Shown piece by piece: positions 16,037 to 24,912 of a stretch of 64,000 nucleotides of DNA. Each line of letters begins with the position of its first letter. Position 1 is the first letter of the stretch. Below the pieces are notes generated by a model. It saw only the letters and a program-made list of their open reading frames with translations, was not told the origin of the DNA and ran no database searches. The position numbers and the translations under genes were made by a program. Source of the DNA: Phreatobacter aquaticus (GTDB taxonomy: Bacteria > Pseudomonadota > Alphaproteobacteria > Rhizobiales > Phreatobacteraceae); NCBI RefSeq assembly GCF_005160265.1, contig NZ_CP039865.1:3062828-3126827 (forward strand), read 5' to 3'.

Positions 16037-17269
16037 ATGGTCACTTCTTATTCTGGTGATCAGCTGCGTGGCGGTCGCAGCCGTGGCCTGCTTGCGGCGG
16101 GCCGGAATATCGACGGCCGTCTCATCTTCGCGATGGTCCTGTTTGGCCTGGGCGCCTGGTCGGTCGCAGCCCTCCAGGTGGCAAGCGGGCGCGGGATCAT
16201 GGCCGCCGGCGGCATCTATGCGATCGGCCGCGATTTCGCGATCATCTGGACCGCCGCGCAGATGGCGCGTCAGGGCAACGTGGCCGAAATCTTCGATACC
16301 GGGCGGTTCATGGAGGCCGCGCACCGCCTGGTCGATCCGGCGCTCAGCTTCCACATGTGGTCCTACCCGCCGACCGCGCTCATCAATGTTCTGCCACTCG
16401 GCTATCTGCCCTATTGGCCGGCCTATCTGCTCTGGAACCTCGTTGGCCTGACCGTCCTGTTCGGCGCCGGGCGGCTGTTCTTCGGCAAGGGGTTGGCCGC
16501 ACCGCTCCTGCTGGTGTCGCCAGCGGCCGCCGTCAACGTGACGCTAGGCCAGAACGGCTTCGTATCCGCATCGCTCATGCTGGCGGGCCTCGCCCTGGTC
16601 GATGCGCGCCCGCGCCTGGCGGGCGTGCTCTTTGGCCTGCTGGGGTTCAAGCCGCAGCTGGGGATCCTCCTGCCGGTCGGCCTGCTCGCGGCCCGCCGCT
16701 ATTGGCCGATCGCCACAGCCGCGCTCACCGGGCTGGGCATGGTGCTTGTGTCGGCCATCCTGTTCGGCCCGCAGGCATGGGTGGCCTTCCTTGCGTCGAC
16801 TGTGCCGGCCCAGACCCAGATGATGGTTGGCGATGGCCCCTTTCGATGGATGGCGCCGTCCGCCTTCATGTCGGGGCTGATCCTGTTCGGCCCGGGGCAT
16901 GGCCCTATGCTGGCGCAGGCGCCTTTCACCATCCTTGGCTGCGTGCTTGCCTGGCGCGCCTTTCGCCAAGGCGGCGATCCCGCCTTGCGCGCGGCAGTCC
17001 TGATCGTCGCGACCTTCGTCGCCAGCCCGCAGGCCTTCAATTACGACATGATCCCGGTTGCGGCCGCAGCGCTTGTCCTAGCGCGCGCATCTCCCACCGT
17101 GCTCGATCTCGGCCTGGTCTGTCTGCTGTGGTGCGCCCCGGTTCTCGTGGTTGTCGTCAACAGCCTGGGCCTGCCGGTGATTCCCCTGGTCATGGCCGCG
17201 GCGGCCATCAGGCTGGATCGCATCAGCCGCGCTGCCCGGCCTGCCGCATTGACTTGGCGCCCGTCCTGA
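16037..17269 (+). CDS. GT87/DUF2029-type membrane glycosyltransferase
   Basis: A polytopic inner-membrane protein of 410 residues with about ten hydrophobic helices. The segment ending in SYPPTALINVLPLGYLPY, the GQNGFVSASLMLAGL loop, and LLGFKPQLGILLPVGLLAARRYW match the DUF2029/GT87 family. Family members are polyprenyl-phosphate-sugar-dependent mannosyltransferases or undefined relatives. The acidic residue typical of GT-C enzymes could be the Asp in IGRDFAIIWTA near residue 72. The acceptor is unknown. It precedes prfB by 44 bases, which may place prfB in its transcript. Another ATG at 16033 is out of frame. Confidence 0.82.
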   Translation: MVTSYSGDQLRGGRSRGLLAAGRNIDGRLIFAMVLFGLGAWSVAALQVASGRGIMAAGGIYAIGRDFAIIWTAAQMARQGNVAEIFDTGRFMEAAHRLVDPALSFHMWSYPPTALINVLPLGYLPYWPAYLLWNLVGLTVLFGAGRLFFGKGLAAPLLLVSPAAAVNVTLGQNGFVSASLMLAGLALVDARPRLAGVLFGLLGFKPQLGILLPVGLLAARRYWPIATAALTGLGMVLVSAILFGPQAWVAFLASTVPAQTQMMVGDGPFRWMAPSAFMSGLILFGPGHGPMLAQAPFTILGCVLAWRAFRQGGDPALRAAVLIVATFVASPQAFNYDMIPVAAAALVLARASPTVLDLGLVCLLWCAPVLVVVVNSLGLPVIPLVMAAAAIRLDRISRAARPAALTWRPS

Positions 17270-17313
17270 CTAGGGTGCGCGCTCTTTTTCATGCAACCCC
17301 GCAGGACAGCGCC

Positions 17314-18445
<1,132 letters not shown>

Positions 18446-18476
18446 GGCAGGGCTCATCCCTCCACCACCTGCGATG

Positions 18477-18499
18477 CGGCCGCCTCTTGGCGGCCGTTT
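18477..18499 (+). terminator. Terminator of prfB
   Basis: An 8-bp stem CGGCCGCC / GGCGGCCG with loop TCTT is followed by TTTG, about 30 bases after the prfB stop codon. Confidence 0.7.
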
Positions 18500-18701
18500 G
18501 CGTTCAGGCGGGCGGCGTTGATCTTCCGTGCAACGTAACGTGTTGCGTCTCGGCAACACTCACTTTGGGGAACGGCGTCTGCCGCCTTTCCGACACAATC
18601 CAGAAACATCCGGCGCGCATTCGGGAGCCTGTGTTCAGCCGCTGACCGGCGTCCCCGAGACCGTCGCTTTGACGACCGTCGCATCACAGGCATCCGCAAC
18701 C

Positions 18702-19415
18702 ATGAAGAAGCTCCTCGTCGCCTGCCTCGCCTCGACCGCCCTCGTTTCGGGCGCTTCTGCCGCCGACCTCGGTGTGCGCCGCGTCGCGGTTCCGGCCGCC
18801 ATCGTCGCGCCGTCGTTCAGCTGGACCGGCTTCTATGCCGGTCTCAATGTCGGCCTCGGTTCGGTGAACACCAATCTCTCGGCCCTGACCGGCGGCAATC
18901 TGGCCGGCACTGCCACCGCCTTCGTCGGCGGCGGCCAGATCGGCTACAACCACCAGATCAACAATATCGTGCTCGGCATCGAAGGCGATCTCGGCTATTT
19001 CGGCGCCCAGCGCCGCGGCGCCCCGATCAATTTCGGCGCTTTCGCCGCGCAGTTCGCCTGGCGTACCACGTGGGACGCCTCGATCCGCGGCCGCCTCGGT
19101 GTCGCGGTTGACCGCACCCTGCTCTATGTGACCGGCGGTGTGGCCTTCGCCGATCTGCGCGTGTCGCAGACCGACATCACCAACAACATCGTTCTGGCGT
19201 CCCAGACCCAGGTGCGGGCCGGCTGGACTGTCGGCGCCGGTGTCGAACACGCGCTGACGCCGAACTGGACCGTGCGGGCCGAATATCTCTACGCCAATTA
19301 CGGCAGCCGGACGATTGCAGCCATTCCCGGCGTGTCCATGCAGACGCACAAGGTTCGTCTCGGCGTGAACTACCTGTTCTCGACCGGCCCGTCGGCCATC
19401 GTCGCCCGCTACTGA
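18702..19415 (+). CDS. Outer-membrane beta-barrel protein, Omp25/31-like
   Basis: A 237-residue paralogue of the barrel protein at 9901-10659. The signal peptide MKKLLVACLASTALVSGASA precedes ADLGVRR. The first strand is SWTGFYAGLNVGLG, and the C-terminus YLFSTGPSAIVARY ends in an aromatic residue as barrel-assembly signals do. The start ATG at 18702 gives the only sensible signal peptide; the frame upstream is open but non-coding. It stands alone between two terminators, with a 256-base upstream region that includes a GCAAC/GTTGC/GCAAC element able to form alternative hairpins. It is likely an abundant structural surface protein; its function is not determined. Confidence 0.87.
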   Translation: MKKLLVACLASTALVSGASAADLGVRRVAVPAAIVAPSFSWTGFYAGLNVGLGSVNTNLSALTGGNLAGTATAFVGGGQIGYNHQINNIVLGIEGDLGYFGAQRRGAPINFGAFAAQFAWRTTWDASIRGRLGVAVDRTLLYVTGGVAFADLRVSQTDITNNIVLASQTQVRAGWTVGAGVEHALTPNWTVRAEYLYANYGSRTIAAIPGVSMQTHKVRLGVNYLFSTGPSAIVARY

Positions 19416-19437
19416 GCGTCATCACCTTCTGCATGCG

Positions 19438-19465
19438 AAAGGCCGCCCTCTGGGCGGCCTTTTTG
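19438..19465. terminator. Rho-independent terminator of barrel gene
   Basis: The stem AAAGGCCGCCC / GGGCGGCCTTT with loop TCT and a run of five T lies 24 bases past the stop codon. The A-rich left flank may let it also act on the convergent metallo-hydrolase gene. Confidence 0.85.
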
Positions 19466-19533
19466 CGTGTGATGCTTGACCTTCCGCCAGTCGTTCCAGC
19501 CTGCCCGTGGCAACGGTCGGGCCGGACTGAAGA

Positions 19534-20568
19534 CTAGCTGGACCAGACCACCCTTGTGGCCTTGGCGCATTCGTTCATCACCGTCAGCGCGCGCACTGTC
19601 GTCGCTGAACCGAGCACGAACGGATTCGGTCCACCCTTGCCGAGCGCCTCCAGCTTCTCCACCGCCTGATCATAGATATTGTGGTTGGAGATGAAGACCT
19701 CGACATTCTGGCGTGCGGCAATCTCGCGAGCCCGCTCTGTTCCGTCGATATAGGCATTGATCCTGGTCAGGCGGTCGGGCCGGCGGCCGAAATTGAACGC
19801 GGTACCGCCCCACAGCATGACTCGATGGGTCGACCCGCCGCTCTTCGCGTTGAACAGAAGCGAAATCGTTCCCATCGTATGCCCAGGCGTCAGCAGAACA
19901 TCGATGGCGGTGTCGCCGAGCCGCAGCACGGCGCCGTCATCCACCGCCACATCCCGCTGCGGTGGGCGCCCCCAGTCCGGCCGGTCGAATTCAAGATTGG
20001 TCTCCATCATCGTCCAGTCGAGCGTGCTGGCGACGATCTGCGGATTGTACTGCCGCTTGAGGTAGCCGACGCCGCCATAATGGTCGCCATGGCCATGGGT
20101 GACGATGACCATCTTGATAGCTTTGGGATCGAGGCCGAGCTTGCGCATCCCGGCATCGATGATGTGTTCGGCCTCGTCGTCATTGTCCATGGCATCGATC
20201 AGGATGATGCCGTCCGACGTCGTGATCGCCCAGGCGCTGACCCAGCGATTGCCGACGAAATAGAGATTGTCGAAGGCGCGCCCCGGCGGGGGCGTCGGCA
20301 TGCGCATCAACTGGTCCGGCGACACCGATCGTTGACCGGGCGTTGGCACGGCGATCTGGCTGAGGCCGAAATAGGACACGAGGTCGCTGCCGGCCGCCTC
20401 GCGCGCGGCGGCGATGTGGCGCAGGACCTCGGGCGATTGGGCAAGGGCCGGGCTCGGGTCCAGAGCCCACACCGCGCAGCAGGCACAGGCGGTAGCCAGG
20501 AACCCCCGCCGCGCGGGCGAGACCGGTTCGGCGCGGAACGCACTGCTGGGCGGTTTGAACAAGCGCAT
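19534..20568 (-). CDS. Metallo-beta-lactamase-fold hydrolase, subclass B3-like
   Basis: An exported zinc hydrolase of 344 residues. The N-terminus has ARRGFLATACACC (a twin-arginine-like motif) and a signal cleaved near ALAQ. The metal ligands of the fold are present: H158-G-H160-G-D162-H163, H230 in TPGHTMG and H296 in ISNHN. HxHxDH with the later His residues fits B3-type enzymes and many non-lactamase hydrolases. It lies 87 bases downstream of a solute-binding-protein gene on the same strand and probably shares its transcript, with a divergent LysR gene beyond. That context argues for breakdown of an imported or scavenged ligand as much as for beta-lactam resistance. The substrate is unknown. 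Confidence 0.87.
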   Translation of the reverse strand: MRLFKPPSSAFRAEPVSPARRGFLATACACCAVWALDPSPALAQSPEVLRHIAAAREAAGSDLVSYFGLSQIAVPTPGQRSVSPDQLMRMPTPPPGRAFDNLYFVGNRWVSAWAITTSDGIILIDAMDNDDEAEHIIDAGMRKLGLDPKAIKMVIVTHGHGDHYGGVGYLKRQYNPQIVASTLDWTMMETNLEFDRPDWGRPPQRDVAVDDGAVLRLGDTAIDVLLTPGHTMGTISLLFNAKSGGSTHRVMLWGGTAFNFGRRPDRLTRINAYIDGTERAREIAARQNVEVFISNHNIYDQAVEKLEALGKGGPNPFVLGSATTVRALTVMNECAKATRVVWSS

Positions 20569-20655
20569 GGGGACACCTTGGCCAGAGTTCCGGGGAGGGC
20601 TGTTGCGGCCGCCGCCGCGCTCGGATTGTCCGAAGCGGGACGGCGGCCCGCGCGA

Positions 20656-21801
20656 TCAGGGCTGGACGAGATAGACGCCCTTCAGTCCGGTCGGGTTGGG
20701 GCCGGTGGCCGGGCCGATGACATGCTCGAACTGGGTCTTGAGGATCTCGATCCGTTCCCGATCCTTCATGAAGGCCTTGAACCGCGTCGGACTGGTATTG
20801 TAGTCGCCCAGCGGCTTCATGTCGCCGGCTGCCGGGACGTCCCGCCGGACCGACCATTGGCCGGTGCGGCCGACCGTCGTGTCGCGCGCGGCCATCCAGC
20901 TGATGAACAGCTTGGCGGCCTCCTTGTGCGCGGCTTCCTTCAGAATGGCTGCCGTCTGCGCCCAGGACTGGAAAACGTCATTGCGCGGCAGGATGAAGCG
21001 CGATGGCGCATTGGGAACATTGGCAAAGGTTCCCGATGCGGTGAAGGTCGCCGCCCTCTTGCCTTCGGCGACAGCAAGGCGCGCGGGAACCGTACCGCGG
21101 ATCCAGAGCACATCCTGCGCCATCAGCTTGTCCAGATAGTCCCAGCCATGGGCATGGACGATCCGGTCGAACTGGTAGAGCACCGCATCGTCGTCGTGAG
21201 GATAGGTCAGGACCAGCCGGCCCTTGAGGCTCGGATCGAGATAGTCGATGGCATCGCGGGGGGCATTCGCCTCGGTCAGCATCGCGGTATTGTAGCTGTT
21301 GCTGAAGGCGATGATGCCGATGCCGGCATAGGCCCCGTCCGGGTCCTTGTATTCCGCCTGGATGGCATTCCAGTCGGCGGGCTTGTAGGCCAGCAGCTGG
21401 CCCTGCGCCTTCCAGCGATCGAAATCGTGAAGCGTCTGCAGAACGGCGACATCGGCCTCCAGTCGGCCGCGTGCGAGCTGAAGATCGATGCGGGCATCGT
21501 GATATTTGCTGAGATCGGCGAACATGCGGATCGACATGCCGGGGAACCGCGCCATGAAGGCCCGCTCGATGCCGGCATAGGCGTTGGGGATGTCGCCACC
21601 GGCATAGACGACCAGCTTGCCGCCTTCGGCCATGGCCGCCTTGTGAATGTCGTCGAGGCTGCGCTTCTCCACATCGGGCGAGGGGACAAGGGGTGTGGGA
21701 TCTGCGGCGGCAGTGCCGGCTGCGAGCAGCAGCGGTGCGGCCAGCAGGCCAGTGAGAGCCTTGCGGCGGTCGGTCAGGGAAGGGGGTGTCTGGGCGGTCA
21801 T
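20656..21801 (-). CDS. ABC-type solute-binding protein, iron/thiamine-like fold
   Basis: A periplasmic binding protein of 381 residues. The start at 21801 gives MTAQTPPSLTDRRKALTGLL, a long signal peptide with a cleavage site after GTAAA. Domain segments such as GGKLVVYAGG, FMARFPGMSIRMFADLS, GIIAFSNSYNTA and TYPHDDDAVLY resemble the extracellular solute-binding family used for ferric iron, thiamine, putrescine or 2-aminoethylphosphonate. No permease or ATPase gene is adjacent, so it is an orphan receptor here. It is divergent from a LysR regulator and followed by a metallo-hydrolase in the same direction. The ligand cannot be predicted. Confidence 0.84.
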   Translation of the reverse strand: MTAQTPPSLTDRRKALTGLLAAPLLLAAGTAAADPTPLVPSPDVEKRSLDDIHKAAMAEGGKLVVYAGGDIPNAYAGIERAFMARFPGMSIRMFADLSKYHDARIDLQLARGRLEADVAVLQTLHDFDRWKAQGQLLAYKPADWNAIQAEYKDPDGAYAGIGIIAFSNSYNTAMLTEANAPRDAIDYLDPSLKGRLVLTYPHDDDAVLYQFDRIVHAHGWDYLDKLMAQDVLWIRGTVPARLAVAEGKRAATFTASGTFANVPNAPSRFILPRNDVFQSWAQTAAILKEAAHKEAAKLFISWMAARDTTVGRTGQWSVRRDVPAAGDMKPLGDYNTSPTRFKAFMKDRERIEILKTQFEHVIGPATGPNPTGLKGVYLVQP

Positions 21802-21849
21802 GGCGTCGTGCCTCCGGTGAGGCCGCTGATATCGCAATGCTGATCTGGT

Positions 21850-21897
21850 GTTACAATAAACTATGCCTTGAGCAGATTATACCGCTGTGGTTACAAT
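21850..21897. promoter_or_regulatory. Paired GTTACAAT direct repeats in LysR/target intergenic region
   Basis: GTTACAAT occurs at 21850-21857 and again at 21890-21897, exactly 40 bases (about four helical turns) apart, in the 101-base gap between the divergent LysR and solute-binding-protein genes. Spaced half-sites on one face of the helix are plausible for a LysR tetramer. The second copy lies 6 bases before the lysR ATG, so binding could also repress lysR itself. Confidence 0.4.
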
Positions 21898-21902
21898 CAA
21901 TC

Positions 21903-22799
21903 ATGGATCGTTTCGCCGAACTGGAAGCCTTTGCCGCCACGATCGAGCTCGGCAGCCAGGCCGCGGCTGCGACCGCGCTGGGCCTCAGCCGGATGGCAGT
22001 GAGCCGGCTGATCCGGGGTCTTGAAGAGCGCATCGGCGAGCCGCTGCTCATCCGCACCACCCGCAGCCAGACCCTGACGGAGGCGGGCGCAAGGGTCAGG
22101 GATACGGCCCGCGCCGTGCTCGATCATTATCGGGATGCGGTCACCCGGCCTGGCAGCGGCGCTGGCGAGGTCGCCGGCACATTGCGGGTGAGTGTTCCCG
22201 TCTCCTTCGGTTGGCGCCAGATTGCACCGCGGCTACCGGATCTGCTGGCCGCCCATCCGCGATTGCGGATCGATGTCGTTCTGCTCGACCGGCAGGTGCA
22301 TCTGATCGACGAAGCGTTCGATCTCGCGGTCAGGCTGGGCGACCAGCCGACGGCAGAGCTGGCCTCAACGCGACTGGGGCTCGTCGAGACCGTGCTCTGC
22401 GCGACGCCCGCCTATATCGACCGCAATGGCGCGCCCAAGCGGCCGAATGACCTGCTGACCCATGATTGCCTGCTCTATGCCTATGCCAAACCGGGTCGCG
22501 GCTGGGTGTTCCGGGGACCGGGCGGCACCGAGCAGCGGATTCGCGTCACCGGTCGGCTCACCAGCAACAATGGCGACGCACTCCTCGCTGCCGCCCTGGC
22601 AGGCTTGGGAATCATTCAGCAGCCCCGGTTCATCGTCGAGGACGATCTGAAGGCCGGGCGCCTGGTGCCCTTGCTGCGCGGCTACAAGACCCGCGAACTC
22701 CCGGCCTGGGCGATCGAGGCGCCGGGCCGGGACCGCAGCCCCGAAGCGCAGGTCTTCATAGACTTTCTGGCCAGAACCATTTTCCAGTCGACGCCATAG
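21903..22799 (+). CDS. LysR-family transcriptional regulator
   Basis: A 298-residue regulator. The N-terminal winged helix-turn-helix (about 1-62) reads FAATIELGSQAAAATALGLSRMAVSRLIRGLEERIG. The rest is the periplasmic-binding-protein-like effector domain, with the usual AALAGLGIIQQPRFIVEDDLKAGRLVPLL segment near the end. I chose the ATG at 21903 because the family N-terminus begins there; upstream in-frame codons overlap the divergent gene. It most likely controls the neighbouring solute-binding-protein/metallo-hydrolase pair. The effector is unknown. Confidence 0.92.
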   Translation: MDRFAELEAFAATIELGSQAAAATALGLSRMAVSRLIRGLEERIGEPLLIRTTRSQTLTEAGARVRDTARAVLDHYRDAVTRPGSGAGEVAGTLRVSVPVSFGWRQIAPRLPDLLAAHPRLRIDVVLLDRQVHLIDEAFDLAVRLGDQPTAELASTRLGLVETVLCATPAYIDRNGAPKRPNDLLTHDCLLYAYAKPGRGWVFRGPGGTEQRIRVTGRLTSNNGDALLAAALAGLGIIQQPRFIVEDDLKAGRLVPLLRGYKTRELPAWAIEAPGRDRSPEAQVFIDFLARTIFQSTP

Positions 22800-22827
22800 G
22801 GGCGGCAACTGGACGCCTCGCGCGTCG

Positions 22828-24855
22828 CTAGCAGCGCGTCGGATAGGCGCGCGGGCCGGTCAGCTGGAATGATTTCCACATCTCGTCGACCGAGCGGATC
22901 ATCTCGTCCGCCATCTGGCGCGGGAAACGGGCCTGGATCAGATAGACAACGCCCGGCTCGCCGCGGCCCTGGACCACGAGATCGTAATAGTCGAGGTCGC
23001 TGCGGAAGCGCTCGCCCTGCAGCACGCCGCGCCCGCGGATCGCAAAGCCCTGCAGGCCGCCGGCATTGCGCGGCAGGCCGCCATCGGCGATCACCGGGCC
23101 ACGGCGCTGCCGCGATCCCTCGACGATATTCTCGAAGTACCAGGCCTGCGGCGTGCAGGCGCCGCTGGCGCGGGCATTGTTGGCGGACACCACCACGACG
23201 GCATCGCGGTTGCGCTCGTGGACCATCACCGAATTGACCGGACCCGGCAGGTCGTTGTCGCTCTCGATGGCAAAGCCCGGCGCGACATGGAACGACCAGC
23301 GGTCCCGCCTGTGGCGATAGGGGCCATCGGTCGGCTGCGGCTGCTGTTGCGGGATCGAGCCGGTGACGTCGCCCTGCGACGGCCTCGGAGCGGGCAGGGG
23401 CACGGTGGCAATGACGGGCGCTTGGGGCGCCGCTTGTGGCGGCACGGGGACCACCGACAACTGGCCGGGCGCGGGATTGGTCGGTTCGGCCTGCGGGCGC
23501 GCCTCGGGCGGTGCTGAACGCGGCGCGATCGAGCCGGTCACATCGCGATCGGGCGCGCCTTGGACCCTCGCCTCGCGCAGCGTGCGCATTTCCTGCTCGC
23601 TTGCGGCGAGACGGCTCGCTGCCTCCCTGGCCTGCTGTTCGGCGAGCGCGCGGGCGGCCTGCTGCGCCTGAAGCTCTGATTGCAGACGGGCGACATTGCC
23701 ATTGGTCTCGCTCGCCTGCGACTGGCGGCGGGTCACTTCCGTCTGGGCGTGGGCGAGATTGGTGCGGGCGACCTGCAGATTGGCTTCAGCCGTTTCTGCG
23801 CGCCGGGCGGTCGTGCGCGCCTGTTCGCGCAGCTTGGCGATCTCGGCGGTTGCAGCCTCCGCCACACTCGAGCGCTGCTGCGCCAGGGCGGCGATGCGCG
23901 GATGGGAATTGCCGCGCAATGGTCCATAGGCTTCGACCAGGCTGCCGCCGACGGCGGTCCCCGCCAGAAGCGCGACAGCCGCTGCCGTTGCCCAGAACCG
24001 GGTGAGCCTTGGCTTGCTGGCCTGGACCTCGGCGCTTCGGGCTTCGGCGCGCTCAAGCGCCGAGCGCAACCGCTCGTTGTCATTGGCGAGGCGCGCCGCT
24101 GTCTCGCGCAGGGCTGCCACGCCGTCGGAGATTGCGTCCTTCGGATCGGGCGGTACCGCCTGTTCGCCGGCGCGCACAGCCTTCATGTAGCCGCTGAAGC
24201 CTTCGACGGTCTGTTTCAGACGGTCCTGGGCCGCGTTGGCGCGGTCAACAAGCACGCTGTGGGCCTTGCGGAACTCCACCGCGAAGCGCTCACGCTCCGT
24301 CCGCTCGATCTCGCTCCAGATCCGGGCGGTCGACGGGTCCTGCGGGTGGTGACGGGCGAAGGCGCGCTGCGCCGGCAGGTCGGCCTTGCCCCGGTCGGCC
24401 TCGATGGCGGTCGCGAGATCGGCGAGCGCCGGCCGGTCGATGATCGCGCCGACGGCGCCGACGAGCTCCAGCCAGGCCGGGTCATCGCCGCGCCTTGCGC
24501 TGTCGGCGAGCCAGGCCCCGAGATCGGGTGCGGCCACGCCATCGAAGGGCGGTTCGAGCTTGGCCGGATCGAAGCCGGACAGACGCGCCGCGACGAGCTT
24601 CTTCGCATTCAGGCCAAGCCGCGCCACTCCGTAAAGCGCGCCCTGGTTTTCGGTCGGATCCAGTACGGCCTCCGGCCACAGCGCCAGCACGACGCGCGCG
24701 GTCGCGGCGCTCTCGCGAGCAGCCTTGGTCGCTGCCGTCCTGGCCTTGATCTCGACGTCCGGAAACACGGCCACGTCGAGGGCCGCGAGCGCCTGGCGGA
24801 TGATTTCCGCGCGTTCCTTGTCAGCCCTGTTGGATGCGATGAACAGATCCGTCAC
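22828..24855 (-). CDS. Membrane-spanning protein with TIR-like N-terminus and periplasmic coiled coil
   Basis: A 675-residue protein without a close family I can name. Residues 1-100 look like a TIR fold: LFIASNRADKERAEIIRQAL, a second strand AVFPDVE, VVLALWPEAV, and ENQGALYGVA with E69 near the position of the catalytic Glu of NADase TIR domains, then KKLVAARL. A helical linker follows. One membrane helix is at about 287-307. Residues 315-430 form a long Ala/Glu/Gln coiled coil, followed by a Pro-rich spacer with two DVTGSI repeats and a globular C-terminal domain (515-675) with CTPQAWYFEN. Predicted topology is TIR-like part inside, coiled coil and C-domain outside. The GTG start has AAGGAG 7 bases upstream. 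It lies 57 bases after the M23 gene and is probably co-transcribed. The TIR assignment is tentative. Confidence 0.6.
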   Translation of the reverse strand: MTDLFIASNRADKERAEIIRQALAALDVAVFPDVEIKARTAATKAARESAATARVVLALWPEAVLDPTENQGALYGVARLGLNAKKLVAARLSGFDPAKLEPPFDGVAAPDLGAWLADSARRGDDPAWLELVGAVGAIIDRPALADLATAIEADRGKADLPAQRAFARHHPQDPSTARIWSEIERTERERFAVEFRKAHSVLVDRANAAQDRLKQTVEGFSGYMKAVRAGEQAVPPDPKDAISDGVAALRETAARLANDNERLRSALERAEARSAEVQASKPRLTRFWATAAAVALLAGTAVGGSLVEAYGPLRGNSHPRIAALAQQRSSVAEAATAEIAKLREQARTTARRAETAEANLQVARTNLAHAQTEVTRRQSQASETNGNVARLQSELQAQQAARALAEQQAREAASRLAASEQEMRTLREARVQGAPDRDVTGSIAPRSAPPEARPQAEPTNPAPGQLSVVPVPPQAAPQAPVIATVPLPAPRPSQGDVTGSIPQQQPQPTDGPYRHRRDRWSFHVAPGFAIESDNDLPGPVNSVMVHERNRDAVVVVSANNARASGACTPQAWYFENIVEGSRQRRGPVIADGGLPRNAGGLQGFAIRGRGVLQGERFRSDLDYYDLVVQGRGEPGVVYLIQARFPRQMADEMIRSVDEMWKSFQLTGPRAYPTRC

Positions 24856-24912
24856 GGATCGTCTCCTTGGTTGGTCTCGTCGTCCGGCAGGGCGCGGATC
24901 GATGCACGTCTG

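Noticed and set aside
19681-21843. A 720-codon plus-strand frame opposite the metallo-hydrolase and solute-binding-protein genes
   Set aside because: It spans two clear minus-strand genes and has no recognisable domain; it is a composition shadow.
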